From Arthrobotrys musiformis (taxonomy: Eukaryota > Ascomycota > Orbiliomycetes > Orbiliales > Orbiliaceae), in assembly GCA_036971715.1 (NCBI GenBank), contig JAVHJL010000006.1, positions 310,001 to 374,000 on the forward strand: a DNA stretch of 64,000 bases, in the 5' to 3' direction. Position numbers and translations under genes: made by a program. The notes beneath the pieces are model-generated. The model was given only the letters and a program-made list of their open reading frames with translations. It did not search any database and was not told the DNA's origin. Positions 9,114 to 20,439 of the stretch are shown in pieces (within the stretch, counting starts at the first letter, position 1; each line of letters starts with the position of its first letter).

Positions 9114-11921
9114 CTATACTCTATTCGACGGATCCCGGTTTGCGGGGTCTCTGGGGTCTCTAGGGTCTCGAGGCGCCGGGCTCGGGTGTGGGTATTGGGG
9201 TTGCTGTCCCTGTCCCTGTTGCTGCTGTTGCTGTTGCTGTTGCTGCTGTGGAAGTTGTGGCAGTTGAGACTGTGGGGGTGGTTGCGGCGGCTGTCCGTGG
9301 TACGATGATCCCGGTTGAGCATAAGACTGGTAGAACTGCTGCTGCGGTAGCTGGGATATTGGGCTTGGGATACTTGGTCGTCTGAAGTTATCGCGGCTTT
9401 GTGAGGGAGCTAAGGACTGGAAACCGGTGGTTGTCCTAACGATTGGGGAGGGTCCTTCTTGCGTCGTTGAAACTGATCCATTACGTCTACGACGTCCGGT
9501 GGTGCTCTGCATCCGTAGGATATCACGAACCTGGTTTAGGTCGTTGCGGCGGGTGGAGCGAGATCGAGAGATCAAGCTTACGTCGTCACCTAGAAGTGTG
9601 TCATCGCGGGGGTCGGTTTGTGAGGTCAAGTTTGTTTGAGAGGGCGAGGTCGTTAGGATTGTCGGTCCGGCAAAGGGCGCAGATCCCAACGCCGATGAAC
9701 TCGGTTCCTTAGCTGCCTCCTCCGCTTCGATTTCTTCCTCGGTCCTGTAGCGCTTGGCCTCCTTGGCCTTCGCGGCTTCCTCTTTGCGTCTTTGGGCTTC
9801 GGCGGGGTCGATGGTAACGAAGAATTGGGCATTGGCTCCTTCACCGAGGCCTGGATCTCCAGCACCAGGTCCGTAAATTGGAATCTTGCGAAGGGCGGCG
9901 ACCAAAGCGGACATGAACTTGTTTCTGCGCTCGACTCGCTTAGGTTGGTCGGCCCAGTTTCCTTTATACCTAATTTCGACCCTGAGTTCCAAGCTATCAA
10001 GCTTCACGCCATTGATCTCAACGTTCAAGTTATCAGATCGGAAGTCACGGCTGTTTTCTTCGACAAACGCCATAAGCTCAGACCGGAGAAGCATGATCTC
10101 CCGCATGCTAGTCTCGAAGTGCACATTGAACACAACGACCTCACGCATGGGTCCGGAACGGGAGACGTTTTCAACGTTTTTACCATTGAGAATGTTGTTT
10201 GGGATTTGTGTGGATTTGTTGGTTTCGACTTGGCGGAAGACGGTGTAAAGGAGAGAGATGTGTTCGACAATGTATTCCTTCAATTCGAGGTCGATTCGGT
10301 CACCAACGTCGTATGGATGCTTGACGAAAATAAAGATGCAAGAGCCCAAAATCTCCTGAGCAGTGGCAGCGAAGACAAAGGACAGAGAGAGCAACGTAGC
10401 TCCAGCGGTACCGAGAGTTGTGACAAAGTTCTGATTTAGGAAAGCGACAAAGACGAAGATTATGACGATGAAAACGATAGAAGAAAGGAGCGAGTTGAGA
10501 GCGGAGATAGCGGAGTCGATATCTCCCATACTCTTAGCTAAAGTCTTGCGTTCGCGAGCGACTTCCAAGATCATTCCGATCATTTCTTCCAACGATATGT
10601 CTCCGTTTTCATCTTTGTCCAGCATACTGAAGGCAGCTTTCGCTTGTTCCTGTCGATCCACCCCTAGCACTTCCAAAAAGTCATCTATATATAGGGTTTC
10701 CTTTCCCTCCTCTGCAAAGCTCATCCAGATACGACGACCTAGCGCCTCAATAGTCGTTTTTCGGGCGAGAGCATTGACCACGACGGACCTCGCAGAGTTG
10801 GGATTCAAGACATTTCGTCCAGTAATTTCTTTTGCGACATGTCCAACGGCAGAGGTGATGTTGTCTCCAACCCGACCTATTTGGTGGAGAAGTCTCATTG
10901 GAGTGGCAGCACCACTCTGCTTCGCTAGCGGAGACCCAAGACCATTGACCAAGCCAGCATGCAGAATGTAATCCTCTTCAGCGAATTCAGGGCAATATGC
11001 TGGGAATGCCTGTCGTGAAGCTTCCAATAGCATGGAGAGAACCTTGATGTAGTCTTTGTTTGCAAGGATTCTCGCAGAAAATTGTTTCTGATGGTACTGG
11101 ACCGAGATCAGTTGAACAATCACGGACTTGACAAGGAAGATCAAGGAGGAAACCAAAGCGGCAGCAAGAACAAGGTTCATCTTGCTCTGCCATGGCTTAG
11201 TATCGGTTGCAGTTGGGTCCGTAAGTTTTTCCGCACGCTTGTCAGGGTTGTGGGTCATCATTTGGAGAAATGAGACCCAGCTGGCAAAACACCAACCGAC
11301 GAGGGAAAGAGGAACTTCGAGCTGCTGGATGACCTTGTAGTACTTGCGAGTACCGCTGCTGATAACCCCGACGAGGGTCTTAAAGACGATGGGTAAACAT
11401 TTTGCAACGATTTTAGAAATCCAGAGAGAACACCAGACGACCTCAGTCCAAGCAAAGAACCAAACAATACGGACGCCTCCGATTGTAGCGTTCGGAGCGG
11501 CCGTAGCTCCAACGATGATTGGGATACCAAGTGCCAACGCCAGTGGAGCGATATATATCATCCACCTGGTGATGAAGCTGAAGTTGAGGATCTTCTCATA
11601 CAACAAGCCGACTTTATTCAAAGCTGTTTCTTCGCCATCGTTAAAACTTTGGCCATCTTTCAACAGCCTTCGTTTCCCACCCGCCGTCTTCTCAAACGGT
11701 CCGAGAGCATCTAATGTGTTACCGGCCCTTTCAAAGGGCGGTCGAGAGACTTTGTCCGAGCTAGGATTAAATGCTGTGACGGATTCCTCCTTGGTCCGTA
11801 GAGAGCGGTGGGACTCAATTGGTGTAAGAGGTATGTTTACAATATGATCTTCCGAAGGTCGCTGGAATGCTGGATCCAAGGGCTGGAAGCCAGCTTTGCC
11901 CGCTGGATGCTGTGAAGACAT
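9114..11921 (-). CDS. EF-hand MscS-family mechanosensitive channel (Msy1/Msy2-like)
   Basis: This is a 935-residue intronless gene. Fungal MscS homologs of this type sit in ER or plasma membranes and help control calcium and volume under hypo-osmotic stress. The order is a disordered N-terminus, several membrane segments (for example MIYIAPLALALGIPIIVGA), one EF-hand loop DKDENGDISLEE near residue 435, the membrane helices SSIVFIVIIFVFVAFLNQNF, and then the MscS pore and beta domain (LGTAGATLLSLSFVFAATAQEILGS, CIFIFVKHPYDVGDRIDL). The last 230 or so residues are low-complexity, with a KEEAAKAKEAKRYRTEEEIE coil, an RS-rich part and a Q11 run. The EF-hand before the pore is the known layout of S. 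pombe Msy1/Msy2 and Aspergillus homologs. The gas- or ion-selectivity cannot be judged. Confidence 0.93.
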   Translation of the reverse strand: MSSQHPAGKAGFQPLDPAFQRPSEDHIVNIPLTPIESHRSLRTKEESVTAFNPSSDKVSRPPFERAGNTLDALGPFEKTAGGKRRLLKDGQSFNDGEETALNKVGLLYEKILNFSFITRWMIYIAPLALALGIPIIVGATAAPNATIGGVRIVWFFAWTEVVWCSLWISKIVAKCLPIVFKTLVGVISSGTRKYYKVIQQLEVPLSLVGWCFASWVSFLQMMTHNPDKRAEKLTDPTATDTKPWQSKMNLVLAAALVSSLIFLVKSVIVQLISVQYHQKQFSARILANKDYIKVLSMLLEASRQAFPAYCPEFAEEDYILHAGLVNGLGSPLAKQSGAATPMRLLHQIGRVGDNITSAVGHVAKEITGRNVLNPNSARSVVVNALARKTTIEALGRRIWMSFAEEGKETLYIDDFLEVLGVDRQEQAKAAFSMLDKDENGDISLEEMIGMILEVARERKTLAKSMGDIDSAISALNSLLSSIVFIVIIFVFVAFLNQNFVTTLGTAGATLLSLSFVFAATAQEILGSCIFIFVKHPYDVGDRIDLELKEYIVEHISLLYTVFRQVETNKSTQIPNNILNGKNVENVSRSGPMREVVVFNVHFETSMREIMLLRSELMAFVEENSRDFRSDNLNVEINGVKLDSLELRVEIRYKGNWADQPKRVERRNKFMSALVAALRKIPIYGPGAGDPGLGEGANAQFFVTIDPAEAQRRKEEAAKAKEAKRYRTEEEIEAEEAAKEPSSSALGSAPFAGPTILTTSPSQTNLTSQTDPRDDTLLGDDVSLISRSRSTRRNDLNQVRDILRMQSTTGRRRRNGSVSTTQEGPSPIVRTTTGFQSLAPSQSRDNFRRPSIPSPISQLPQQQFYQSYAQPGSSYHGQPPQPPPQSQLPQLPQQQQQQQQQQQGQGQQPQYPHPSPAPRDPRDPRDPANRDPSNRV
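9216..9248 (-). repeat. CAG/CAA repeat encoding a polyglutamine run in the MscS tail
   Basis: Eleven consecutive glutamine codons, mixing CAG and CAA, lie between LPQLP and GQGQQ in the cytosolic tail. The mixed codons suggest an old tract kept at protein level more than a recent slippage expansion. It may vary in length between strains. Confidence 0.85.
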
Positions 11922-14900
11922 ATTGGAGGATAGTGTGATTTTGGTCCCCCTTCCTGTTGGTGAAGAAAATAATGGAACGGATTAATAACTATTATCGGAT
12001 TATAAGTAAAAGTAAAGAGAAGGGAACTGAAAAGGGTCGGAGATATTAATAAATTGTCAGGGAACGAGGTTTTGGTAGCAGATATATGAGGATGAGGTCG
12101 AGGATGTAGTGGTGAAGCTGGGGATGTATATGTGTTGCGAGGTGTTGGTGTTGCTGTCAGGTGTTGGTGTCACACGCTGGAAGCCAATGATTGGGATGTG
12201 TGAATGGAAGATGAAAATATGCAGCCAGACTTCTTCAGCTCTTCTTTAATAGCAATCAAATGAGCTTTATTGGATTTTCTAGTTTGTTCTCCAGGAACCT
12301 TTCTGCTGCTGCTTCTGCTGCTGTAGTTTCTGTATTATTTGAATTTGAACGAGTGTGGGTTGACGATGTTTTGTGCTGTTGGAAAGACCGAAAACGAGTG
12401 TGGGAGCACCAACCGAAGGCAATGCAAGCCAGTGACGCAGGTACCGAAATTTTATCTGGGAGCTGATATGATATAAAAAACGGCCTCAAGGAAACGACGA
12501 TCGAATGTCAAGATATCACAACTGACGACAACCAAGCTTCCTGAGAACAAACGAACGACCGGACAAAGGAAATAGATAGAGATATCTAGAGAAAGATCTT
12601 AAGAGAGAGTGGAAAGGAAAGAGTGGAAAGACGAGGGTTGGATAAGAGTATTAATATGATAAAAGGAATAAAAGGAAGCCTCGAAAAAGCTTTATATCAT
12701 CAACAAGCCGGCCTGTCTTCAGGGGCCCTGGCCTTGAAAATAAGAAAAAATTAGAAGAAAAAAAAAGAACGGTGAAGCTTCCCCTCCCTTGCTTTGTTTT
12801 CCTACTGGCTCCTTCCCAGAAGCAAAGGGACTTTTGTTGGTAATGGGTGACCCGATGTTGGAGGTTGATCGGCCGTTCTAACCAGCACGAAAGCACAGGG
12901 GACCCACCGGCTAGATGCAATCAAGGAACGAATGGACGGATACCAAGTCAGAGGGGGCCCCAGGGATGCTTCTCAGATGTGAAATGCCAAAATTCTTGAC
13001 TTTCCCTGGTAGGCTTCGTTTGCTGCGTCCTTTTTATTACACATCCTGCTTGATCGACGAGCTACATAATTGTGAGTCGAAAGTATGTGGCATTTGATCC
13101 ATCCGCTCATCCATCTGCCATGTCTGGCCATGGCCATGCCATGCTGCATACTAGTCAATTATGGCCCGCATACCAACCACGGGCAAAACGTTGAGACTAC
13201 TACAATTTTTACCCCGTCAGTTAGGAGGCTCGTTCGCTCGCAAACTTTTTTTTTTTTTTTTTTTTTTTTGAACACGACAATTCTCTCATGGTGTCGTCTC
13301 TGGCCGTTCGCCACAAAAATTCAAATACCGTCCCTGAAATCTTCTCAACACCACACAAAAATGCCAATCGAGATGCCCGGTGGGGACATTACGGTCAGGG
13401 TGGGTTGCAAAACTTTAGCGATGTTTCGGACCCAGATCGATTGGATAGTGGCGCTCCGATGCCCGTACTATGAGATCATTGCTTGACGATATTGGCCGGG
13501 GGCAGCATCAAATGCATGGACGTTTGTGCGCATCCTATGCAGGCAGCGGGTGCTTGCTCGGGAGAATTTCATCAACTGACATCTAGTGTCCGGCTTTCCG
13601 TCGGTCTTGTCCCACGGACTCAGGGACATCACGAATGAACTAATTTTACTAATGCAACAGCTAGCCATACGCCATTTCGACAGAAAATTTTAGCATTTAC
13701 ATTTAATTCAAAAACTGCAGCCGCAAATATTTGAATTATGTAACGTTGACTCGATTTTGAGCTGTATCTTCATAGACAGTCTTAATCACTCGAGCCTGCC
13801 CAGCTGAGTTGGTCTAAGAATATCTCTCAACCTTTCCTTTCGGGAAATAAAAAATATTCTGCAAAAAAATTTCTGTGGCCTAAAACGGCTATCGATGGGT
13901 CGACGACCGAAGCTAAGCTCGAGCTCAGCAAGCTGCAGGGAACAGGAGAAAGAAAAAACAGAGTTCGATATACAAACCATTGCACCAACAAAGTTTAGAT
14001 GCAAACAAAAATAGCACGAGGCGGGCTGGCCGATGTGACCGTGCTACATAGCATTCAGCATCATCGGTGGTCGAGAACACAGGCATCGAGAAATTATCGG
14101 GTAGGTATCGCCAGACATATGGACACTATCCGTGCCGTTACGCATGGATAATCCGCTACTTAGATTGCAACATTGAACCATGCACAGTAGGTAGATCTTT
14201 GTCGGGAAGATACTATCTACGGATGTCCTCGATCCCGAAAAGTTTCCAGGATTTTCATATTCACGAAATTCATGTGAACATGATATCTTCAAAGCCGACT
14301 AATTTGGACTAACTATCTCTCTCTTTTTCTCGATCTGTCTGACCCTGTTTTCTCATATCAAACGGCAGTTGTTATCGAGAAAGGTGTGTTCAAGACAATT
14401 GCTTGATATCCGACTCAGCAAGCGAAAACAAAGGCTGCCCAGACTCCCAATATGCAGGTCCCAACAGCCCCGAGATTGAAGACCCGCAGATCCACCGCCC
14501 AAATGAACACAATACGCAAAAAACTCTGTGCCATTCCGCTGTTTCATTTGCCTCATACCCCAAACTCCACCATAAAAAGTGCCGAATCCCGGTGCCTCTC
14601 AAACAACAGGCCTTGGAAGCATCCTTCGGTACTTCTTCTTACGAAACACTAAAGCACGAGTAAGGGATGCAGTGCCAAAATTTGGACAGATCGGGAAAAT
14701 ATTGACATCGCTTCCTTTTCTTATATACAACGCTACGCGAGTTTGATGAATTTAATCACCTTGGCCCAAAACCATAGAAATCCTAAGACTCTGGGAATCG
14801 GCCAAGCATGTAGAAGTATTTTCTTGTTAAAGTCTCCTGAAATCCTTTCGCTCATATGACATTGGTATGGCCTCAGGATTAAGTGTATGTACTAGCTTAC

Positions 14901-16065
14901 ATACTACACGCCTTAGCTGCTTGTATACACGTATGAAATTAACTTCAGTTGAGCATACGTAACACCAGATCTATGACCTACGATTACGAATATAAGGTTG
15001 ATGGTTCCCTGTTGAGATACTTAAGCTCGAGCTTTCTAACGGGATCACCCTTGCGGATTCGTGACCGCCGTTGCTTTAAGCTTGTTTGGAGATCCCAAAC
15101 CCTTCCTTTTAAAGCGAACGGGATTGGTCTCGTAAACGGGATCTATAGTACTACTTGTCCCTGATCCAGATGCGAAAGGCTTAAGGCAATTCTATTAAAT
15201 CCCCATTAGATGAAGAAGGGAAAGAATCCGTACCTTAAAAGATAACGATGCCTAACTATATCAAATGGTTATATATCCCTCTGATAATAGACCCTCGATA
15301 ATGTTGTGTAACCGACCTCCACGTATTCAACCTCTCAGTTCCAACGTCGTATGCATATAAAATGCCATTTTTTACTATATGTCCCCCCACTATGAGACCA
15401 TTTCTTCGCTGGTTTCTGAAGGAATACTACGTGGTTCGCAATACCCAAGCTCTTGGTGGACGCATTACTGGAGCATATCTAGGCGAAACTACGGGTATAT
15501 TCTATTATCATAGTATATATTATAAGTATAGTATATAAGTAGGTAGGTATTCACGATAAATACGACTCGGTATCTAGTATCGAACCTGGGTTCCTCCTGC
15601 GGGGGAAATTTCTCCCTTTCGGCCACCTTTCGCTTTTACTTTCGCTTGTAGCTCTTTGATTTTTAAGTTTTTAAGTCCGCGAGACAAGATTCCGGCCCTT
15701 GCTGCGGCATCGGGCGCTAGTATGCAATATGCGCAATTGTGGATTACTTTGTTGGAGTCTCCATGGGTTATGTCGTTAAGGCATCTACAAGCGGCAACAA
15801 CCAGAGCTTTGATAGAGAATACTATGACAAATTGTGACTCTTAATTTCCTTTCCGTTGCATTATTGGAGTTCCCTTCGATTCTGTCGTGTTTTTTTCGAG
15901 GGGATATTTTTATGTGCACTGGATCCAGGACCCTTTTTTTCCTTTGAAGATGTTCTTCTTGACGTAGGCGAAACATACCACATCACCAACGCAATCTTAT
16001 CGCAGTCATTGCTATAGTTAATTCCTTCGCAATCACGACTTTAATCTACCTCACGAGTTCTTCTA
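11922..16065. other. Gene-poor 4.1 kb region
   Basis: I find no gene here with confidence. The first 700 bp is the upstream region and leader of the MscS gene. A 24-nt T run lies at 13246-13269. The stretch 13500-15650 is AT-rich, with many stops in all frames and short palindromic TA-rich tracts such as 15497-15545. A 62-codon frame at 15656-15844 is open but resembles nothing I know. The part near 15990-16065 is the GNAT leader. It may hold decayed repeat DNA, but I could not identify an element. Confidence 0.55.
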
Positions 16066-17054
16066 ATGACCAAGATGCAGTACTTGAACAAGGCTGAGAA
16101 TGAAAAGGCGGCACTTCCCGTCGATTTGTATCATCTTCATACGCCGGTTGAAGAATATGATCTAAATTGTGTCATGCCGCTGCGTACCCTCGAATCGAAC
16201 GGCGTTAGATTGGAACCATTCATCGTAAGTGATTCACCCCAGCCAGAAGTCTTCCGGCGATATAACCGTGTAAATTATAAGATGTAAAAGCTAACGAAGG
16301 TAACTACCAGCCCTCCCTGCATGCAGAATATGCATTCTCCCTCCTCCAACAGGAGCCAGAGAATATAGTCTACAAATACCTCCCCTATGGGCCTTTCAGC
16401 ACCCTCGCGGAGTTTTTGACGTGGTTGGAATACCGTATCAGAAGCGATAAGCAGTCTTCTTTGTTCTTGATCACTGACCTTTCTCGTCCGTATGATGAGG
16501 GAAATCCGTTGAGTAGGGTAGCTGGGTGGATTGGGGTTATTAATATTAGTATTGTGGATCTGGTGGGTGAGGTTGGACATGTTACGGTTTTGAAGAGGGC
16601 TTGGAGGACGTGAGTATACTTGGTCTCGTACCCAGAGTATACTATATTTTGGGGGATAATGGTTCGAATTTACTAACAATGGGTGTTATATGATAGCCAC
16701 GTGAACACGCACGCTTCATCACTCTTGATCAAGTACTTATTGTCACCCCGTCCGGATGGCCTCGCCTTCCGTCGAGCTTCATGGCTGGCACACTTGTGGA
16801 ACGAAAATTCCAACAAAGCCGCGGAGAGACTGGGGTTTCATCACGAAGGCACCCTTCGCTGCGTAAAGTTGCTTGGACAGGATAAAGAAGGGGATGTTGT
16901 CGATAGTAAGAGTGGACTGGGGAGGGAGGAGGAAGGGAAGTCTAGGAATACGAATGTTTGGAGTATTACGTGGAAGGACTGGGAGGATGGTCAAGCCGAG
17001 AGGATTGAAGGGTTATTGGCACGGGAGGTCAAGCAGAATCCCGCGTGGGATTGA
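16066..17054 (+). CDS. GNAT-family N-acetyltransferase (RimJ/RimL type)
   Basis: Exons 16066-16224, 16311-16609 and 16697-17054 join to 271 residues. The fold is the GNAT type that moves an acetyl group from acetyl-CoA to an amine. Signs are the start strand VRLEPFIPSLHAEYAFSLLQ, the acidic LFLITDL strand, the AGWIGVINISIVDLVGEVGHV strands, NENSNKAAERLGFHHEGTLR near the C-terminus, in which an asparagine precedes the typical AxxRLGF helix, and the closing VWSITWKDW. The last block is typical of fungal family members related to RimJ/RimL. The glycine-rich CoA pyrophosphate loop is not obvious in the usual form, so the substrate and even the activity are open. The second intron carries a dispersed 18-mer. 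Confidence 0.82.
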
Positions 17055-17375
17055 TGTGGATTCAGATGCATTGACAATTCTTCCTATTTCATGTTTGAAC
17101 GACTTGAGAGGGCGTATCACTTAGAGGATACATGTTAGACAGCGGCGATAATAGAGGAATAGAACACCACTTTTAGAAGTTTTATAGCGTCGTGCCGTAG
17201 TTCAGTTTCGAATTCGAGGGCAATTCGGTTCAAATTCGATGCCAGAATTGTGTTGTCGACGCTAAAGTGTGTGTCACAGCTCAACCTCAAATTCTTCCTC
17301 CTCGAGCATCAAACTTGAGCACCATCAAACTTCTTAAGGAACAACCTCCAAACCAGGAAATCGGTATCTGTAAAA
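17055..17375. other. Short intergenic spacer, GNAT to GCIP-like gene
   Basis: This 321 bp tandem spacer holds the GNAT 3' end and the promoter and leader of the next gene. The last 110 bp is C- and A-rich, typical of a fungal leader. No other feature is visible. Confidence 0.5.
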
Positions 17376-18554
17376 ATGGCACCATCTCAACCACTGCCCG
17401 AGCTCCCAGATGCCCTCGTCTCCACTCTATCTTCTATCACCCTAACCATCCAGCTCATCAATACCCCATCATCCGAAGTCTCGACATCTGTCGCTACCGC
17501 TCCAAATTACGCCGCCGTACCGCTTTACACCTTCCTCGCAGACTTTGCAAACCTCGTCAAAGCCCATGCCACAAAACTGGGACTGATATCGAACCCACCG
17601 ATAGCTGCTTCAACGTACCCTGCCATCGCTCGAATTCTTGTGGATCTAAGGGAGAACATCCCCGCCGCATCTTCGGCCCCACACATTGCGAGCAAAGAAC
17701 GCTATGGATCGATTACGCATGATGCCGTCGTAAACGGCATGGTAGATCTGCTGAGAGGGGTGGAGGAGATGTTACAAGCTATTCAAAGTAATATCTCTGA
17801 GGGGAATACGGCTACACCTGGAGGAGCGGGAGGAAATGATCCGACAAAATCACCTTATACATCTACAGGGCAGATATGGTTCTCTGCAGACAACCTTCTC
17901 GCCATATCACAGAAACATCTTATAGGACTTGTCGAATCGAAATTGCAGTCTCATGCAGATATGTTGAATGATTGTATTGCGGAGTTTAAGGAGTGGGTTA
18001 CGGATGCCGCTGAGGAACTTGACGGCGAAGACTCGGGCTTTGATGAGGATGAAAGCCAGAGTAGTAGCATACACGCCGACCTTGGATTGGATGATGACGA
18101 CGATTTCTTCGGGATAGAAGGGAAGGAGAAACCTAAAGTTACCAAGGAGGTGCTAGCTATAGCAGAGGCAACGCAGAAGAAGCTCAAGTTGACGAGTATA
18201 TTATACACAGCTGTTATGAAGAGACGGGTCAAGGATCCAGCGACAAGGTTAGGCGGGGTGTTCAGCACGAAAGCTAAAGGAACCGAAGATGGAAAAGAAT
18301 ACTCTGTGGAGAAGGAGAAGGATATCGACAGACTGGAAAGAATCGTGGAGATCAGCAAGAAGCTGGTGGAAAAGGCCGACGACTTGGCTGCGGGGTTCTA
18401 CGACGGGGACAATACCGACGATATCACAGAGTTACGTAGCGACTTCGTAGAAACTGCAGCCGAATTGGCGAAAGCTTGTCAGCTGGGAGGCGACGGAACT
18501 GATGACGCACCGAGTGCATGGTTCGGAAAGTTTCTAGAAAATGTCAGGGCATAG
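17376..18554 (+). CDS. Cyclin-D1-binding protein 1-like (GCIP N-terminal domain) protein
   Basis: This single-exon gene encodes 392 residues. The alpha-helical pattern matches the Grap2/cyclin-D-interacting (GCIP) family, found in fungi as uncharacterised proteins. Diagnostic segments are LYTFLADFANLVKAHATKLGL, HDAVVNGMVDLLRGVEEMLQA, the STGQIWFSADNLLAIS block, and SKKLVEKADDLAAGFYDGD near the end. A strongly acidic stretch (DGEDSGFDEDESQ to DDDDDFFG, residues about 215-247) splits the domain. In animals the family binds cyclin D1 and represses transcription. The fungal role is not established, so I give the family only. It starts at the first ATG after a CA-rich leader. Confidence 0.75.
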   Translation: MAPSQPLPELPDALVSTLSSITLTIQLINTPSSEVSTSVATAPNYAAVPLYTFLADFANLVKAHATKLGLISNPPIAASTYPAIARILVDLRENIPAASSAPHIASKERYGSITHDAVVNGMVDLLRGVEEMLQAIQSNISEGNTATPGGAGGNDPTKSPYTSTGQIWFSADNLLAISQKHLIGLVESKLQSHADMLNDCIAEFKEWVTDAAEELDGEDSGFDEDESQSSSIHADLGLDDDDDFFGIEGKEKPKVTKEVLAIAEATQKKLKLTSILYTAVMKRRVKDPATRLGGVFSTKAKGTEDGKEYSVEKEKDIDRLERIVEISKKLVEKADDLAAGFYDGDNTDDITELRSDFVETAAELAKACQLGGDGTDDAPSAWFGKFLENVRA

Positions 18555-19533
18555 CTTGACTCCCCGGATTTTGGAATTAAGGGAACATGTACATCATGTG
18601 TATGTATGCAATACGGTATGCAAAGAGTGTATCGATTACCTGAACTGTACTGTTGTGCTGCTGTGATATATCGGTTCGGACCCGGAGTCTAAAATAACTA
18701 CCCTCCAAGGCGTACCCCCCTCCGAGACTAGTATATTTTAGAACCACAGATTAACTCCGACCATATGTCGGGTATAAACATTTGTCAGCGCCAAACCTCC
18801 CAAAAGGGCATCGCAATGAATCTGATCTCCGAGACCCTCTGCCGACAGCCACACTGGCAACAAATCGGCGCAAGCTTGTGTGCAAAAGTGGTTCGAAGCG
18901 GCCCCCCTGATTACAAATTACTAGCAGCGGGGCCAGCAATGGCGCCAGATGCCGCCATCTCGGGCTACTTTTTCTCACCCGAAATCCACGTGCGGGTGCC
19001 ATCCACCACAACAACACAAAATTCTGCGGGCGGACGATAACGTGACGGGCTGGTCCATGCTTCCGCTGCGATACGACGCAGGCTAATTTCGAGGGAATCT
19101 TTGTCAGATATGTCGTGATGGCTTGTATCATTAAGAAATTACCAATCTACTCGTTTTGTCCAAATTCGACATCAGAGGGAGTGGCAGACCCGACGGTCGC
19201 GGGACGACCGAACGCGGACGCATATGCATACGATGTACGATTCCGAATAGATTGATTGAAAGTTAACTTCGGTTTGAACATGCATTGCGTGCGCGCATGC
19301 ACGCAGGATATGTCAATATATCGTGGACGTCTACAGCTGTCAGAGTTTTATAAAAGGGAATGCTTCCGCCTCGGTGAAATCCAATCCTACCATCATCAGA
19401 TTCCAGGACATCCAATACTCTATCAATAACATCAGCTTCAAATTCTACAGCTTTCTGTATATACTTCAGTATATAATATAAAATCACAGACTCAACAGTT
19501 AGTGTCTTCTCAAGCAAATATATATCTATCAAA
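18555..19533. other. Intergenic, promoter region of the NmrA-type gene
   Basis: This 979 bp region contains no convincing gene. An E-box-like CACGTG lies at 18987-18992. The 18765-19040 open frame on + has no recognisable domain and overlaps an equally open frame on -. The last 130 bp is AT-rich leader with ATATAT tracts just before the NmrA-type start. Confidence 0.5.
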
Positions 19534-20439
19534 ATGGCAATCAAGAATGTCCTCCTCATTGGCGGCTCCGGCAATGTCGGTGCCCCAATTCTAGCAGCTA
19601 TCACTGCAGAGCCCTCCCTCAATGTCACAGTCCTCACCCGTGAGGACTCCACATCTACTTTCCCAGAGGGAACCGTCGTCAAGAAAGCCGACTACAAGTC
19701 CCACGGATCTCTAGTCGCCGCATTCAAGGGCTTCGACACCATTGTTTCCAACGTTGCCACCCTCGCCGCTATCGACCAATTGCCGTTCGTCGAAGCAGCC
19801 GTCGAAGCCGGCGTCACCCGCTTCTACCCAACAGAATACGGCTCCATCGCCTCCAGCGACGGTGATCTCGTTGAAGAATTCTGGAACCGTGTTGGTTTCC
19901 ACGGAAAGCATGAGGTTTACCTCCGCCTTAAAGAACTCGCTGACGCCGGAAAGATCGAGTACACACTTATCACCAGCGGACCGTTCTTCGATTGGGGTCT
20001 CAAATTCGGGTTCGTTGGTTTGAACCTCAAGGAGAAGAAGGCTACTATCTTTGGAAGTGGGACACAGGTCATCGCTGTTTCGAATTTGTCACATATTGCG
20101 AACGCTGTGGTGTGGACTTTGACACATCCTGAGCAGAGCAAGAATAAGACTATCCGATTCTGGTCGTACAAGATCACCCAGCCGTCGCTCCTTGCTACGG
20201 TTGAAAAGATCACGGGGGTTAAGTGGGAGGTGGAGAATATTCCTGTTGACCAGTATATTAAGACTGCAGAGGACGGTCAGAAGGCCGGCAACCCTTACGC
20301 TGGATACCAGGTTTTACAGGGGTTGATTTTCGATGAGGAGGATAAGTTCGGAAGCAATTATAAGGTTAATGATATCCCATTTGAGGATGATAGGAAGTTG
20401 GAGGATGTTGTTGCTGAGGCTTTGAAGCCTTTCATTTAA
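19534..20439 (+). CDS. NmrA-like / isoflavone reductase-like NAD(P)-dependent oxidoreductase
   Basis: The protein has 301 residues and no intron. Residues 5-20 form a Rossmann start, NVLLIGGSGNVGAPIL, with GGSGNVG as the GxxGxxG dinucleotide motif. LTREDS follows the second strand, where NADPH-preferring members carry a basic residue. RFYPTEYG occupies the position of the catalytic or substrate loop of isoflavone and phenylcoumaran benzylic ether reductases, and the downstream HGKHEVYLRLKELADAG has a lysine near the place of the family's catalytic Lys. LITSGPFFDWGLKFGF and the substrate-facing C-terminal half complete the fold. Fungal members reduce aromatic or quinone-like compounds or act as redox sensors. 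The substrate is unknown. Codon use is C-ending and regular, suggesting good expression. Confidence 0.88.
   Translation: MAIKNVLLIGGSGNVGAPILAAITAEPSLNVTVLTREDSTSTFPEGTVVKKADYKSHGSLVAAFKGFDTIVSNVATLAAIDQLPFVEAAVEAGVTRFYPTEYGSIASSDGDLVEEFWNRVGFHGKHEVYLRLKELADAGKIEYTLITSGPFFDWGLKFGFVGLNLKEKKATIFGSGTQVIAVSNLSHIANAVVWTLTHPEQSKNKTIRFWSYKITQPSLLATVEKITGVKWEVENIPVDQYIKTAEDGQKAGNPYAGYQVLQGLIFDEEDKFGSNYKVNDIPFEDDRKLEDVVAEALKPFI

Noticed and set aside
15570..15610. A tRNA-like T-arm (TATCGAACCTGGGTTC)
   Set aside because: Neither strand gives a paired T stem, and no A box or acceptor stem is present.
15656..15844. A 62-codon frame with amphipathic look
   Set aside because: No homology that I recognise, no good start context, and no splice partner. 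It is too short to claim.
18552..18693. An open frame of about 46 codons after the GCIP-like stop
   Set aside because: No biased or conserved composition. This length is not rare by chance, so I do not propose readthrough.
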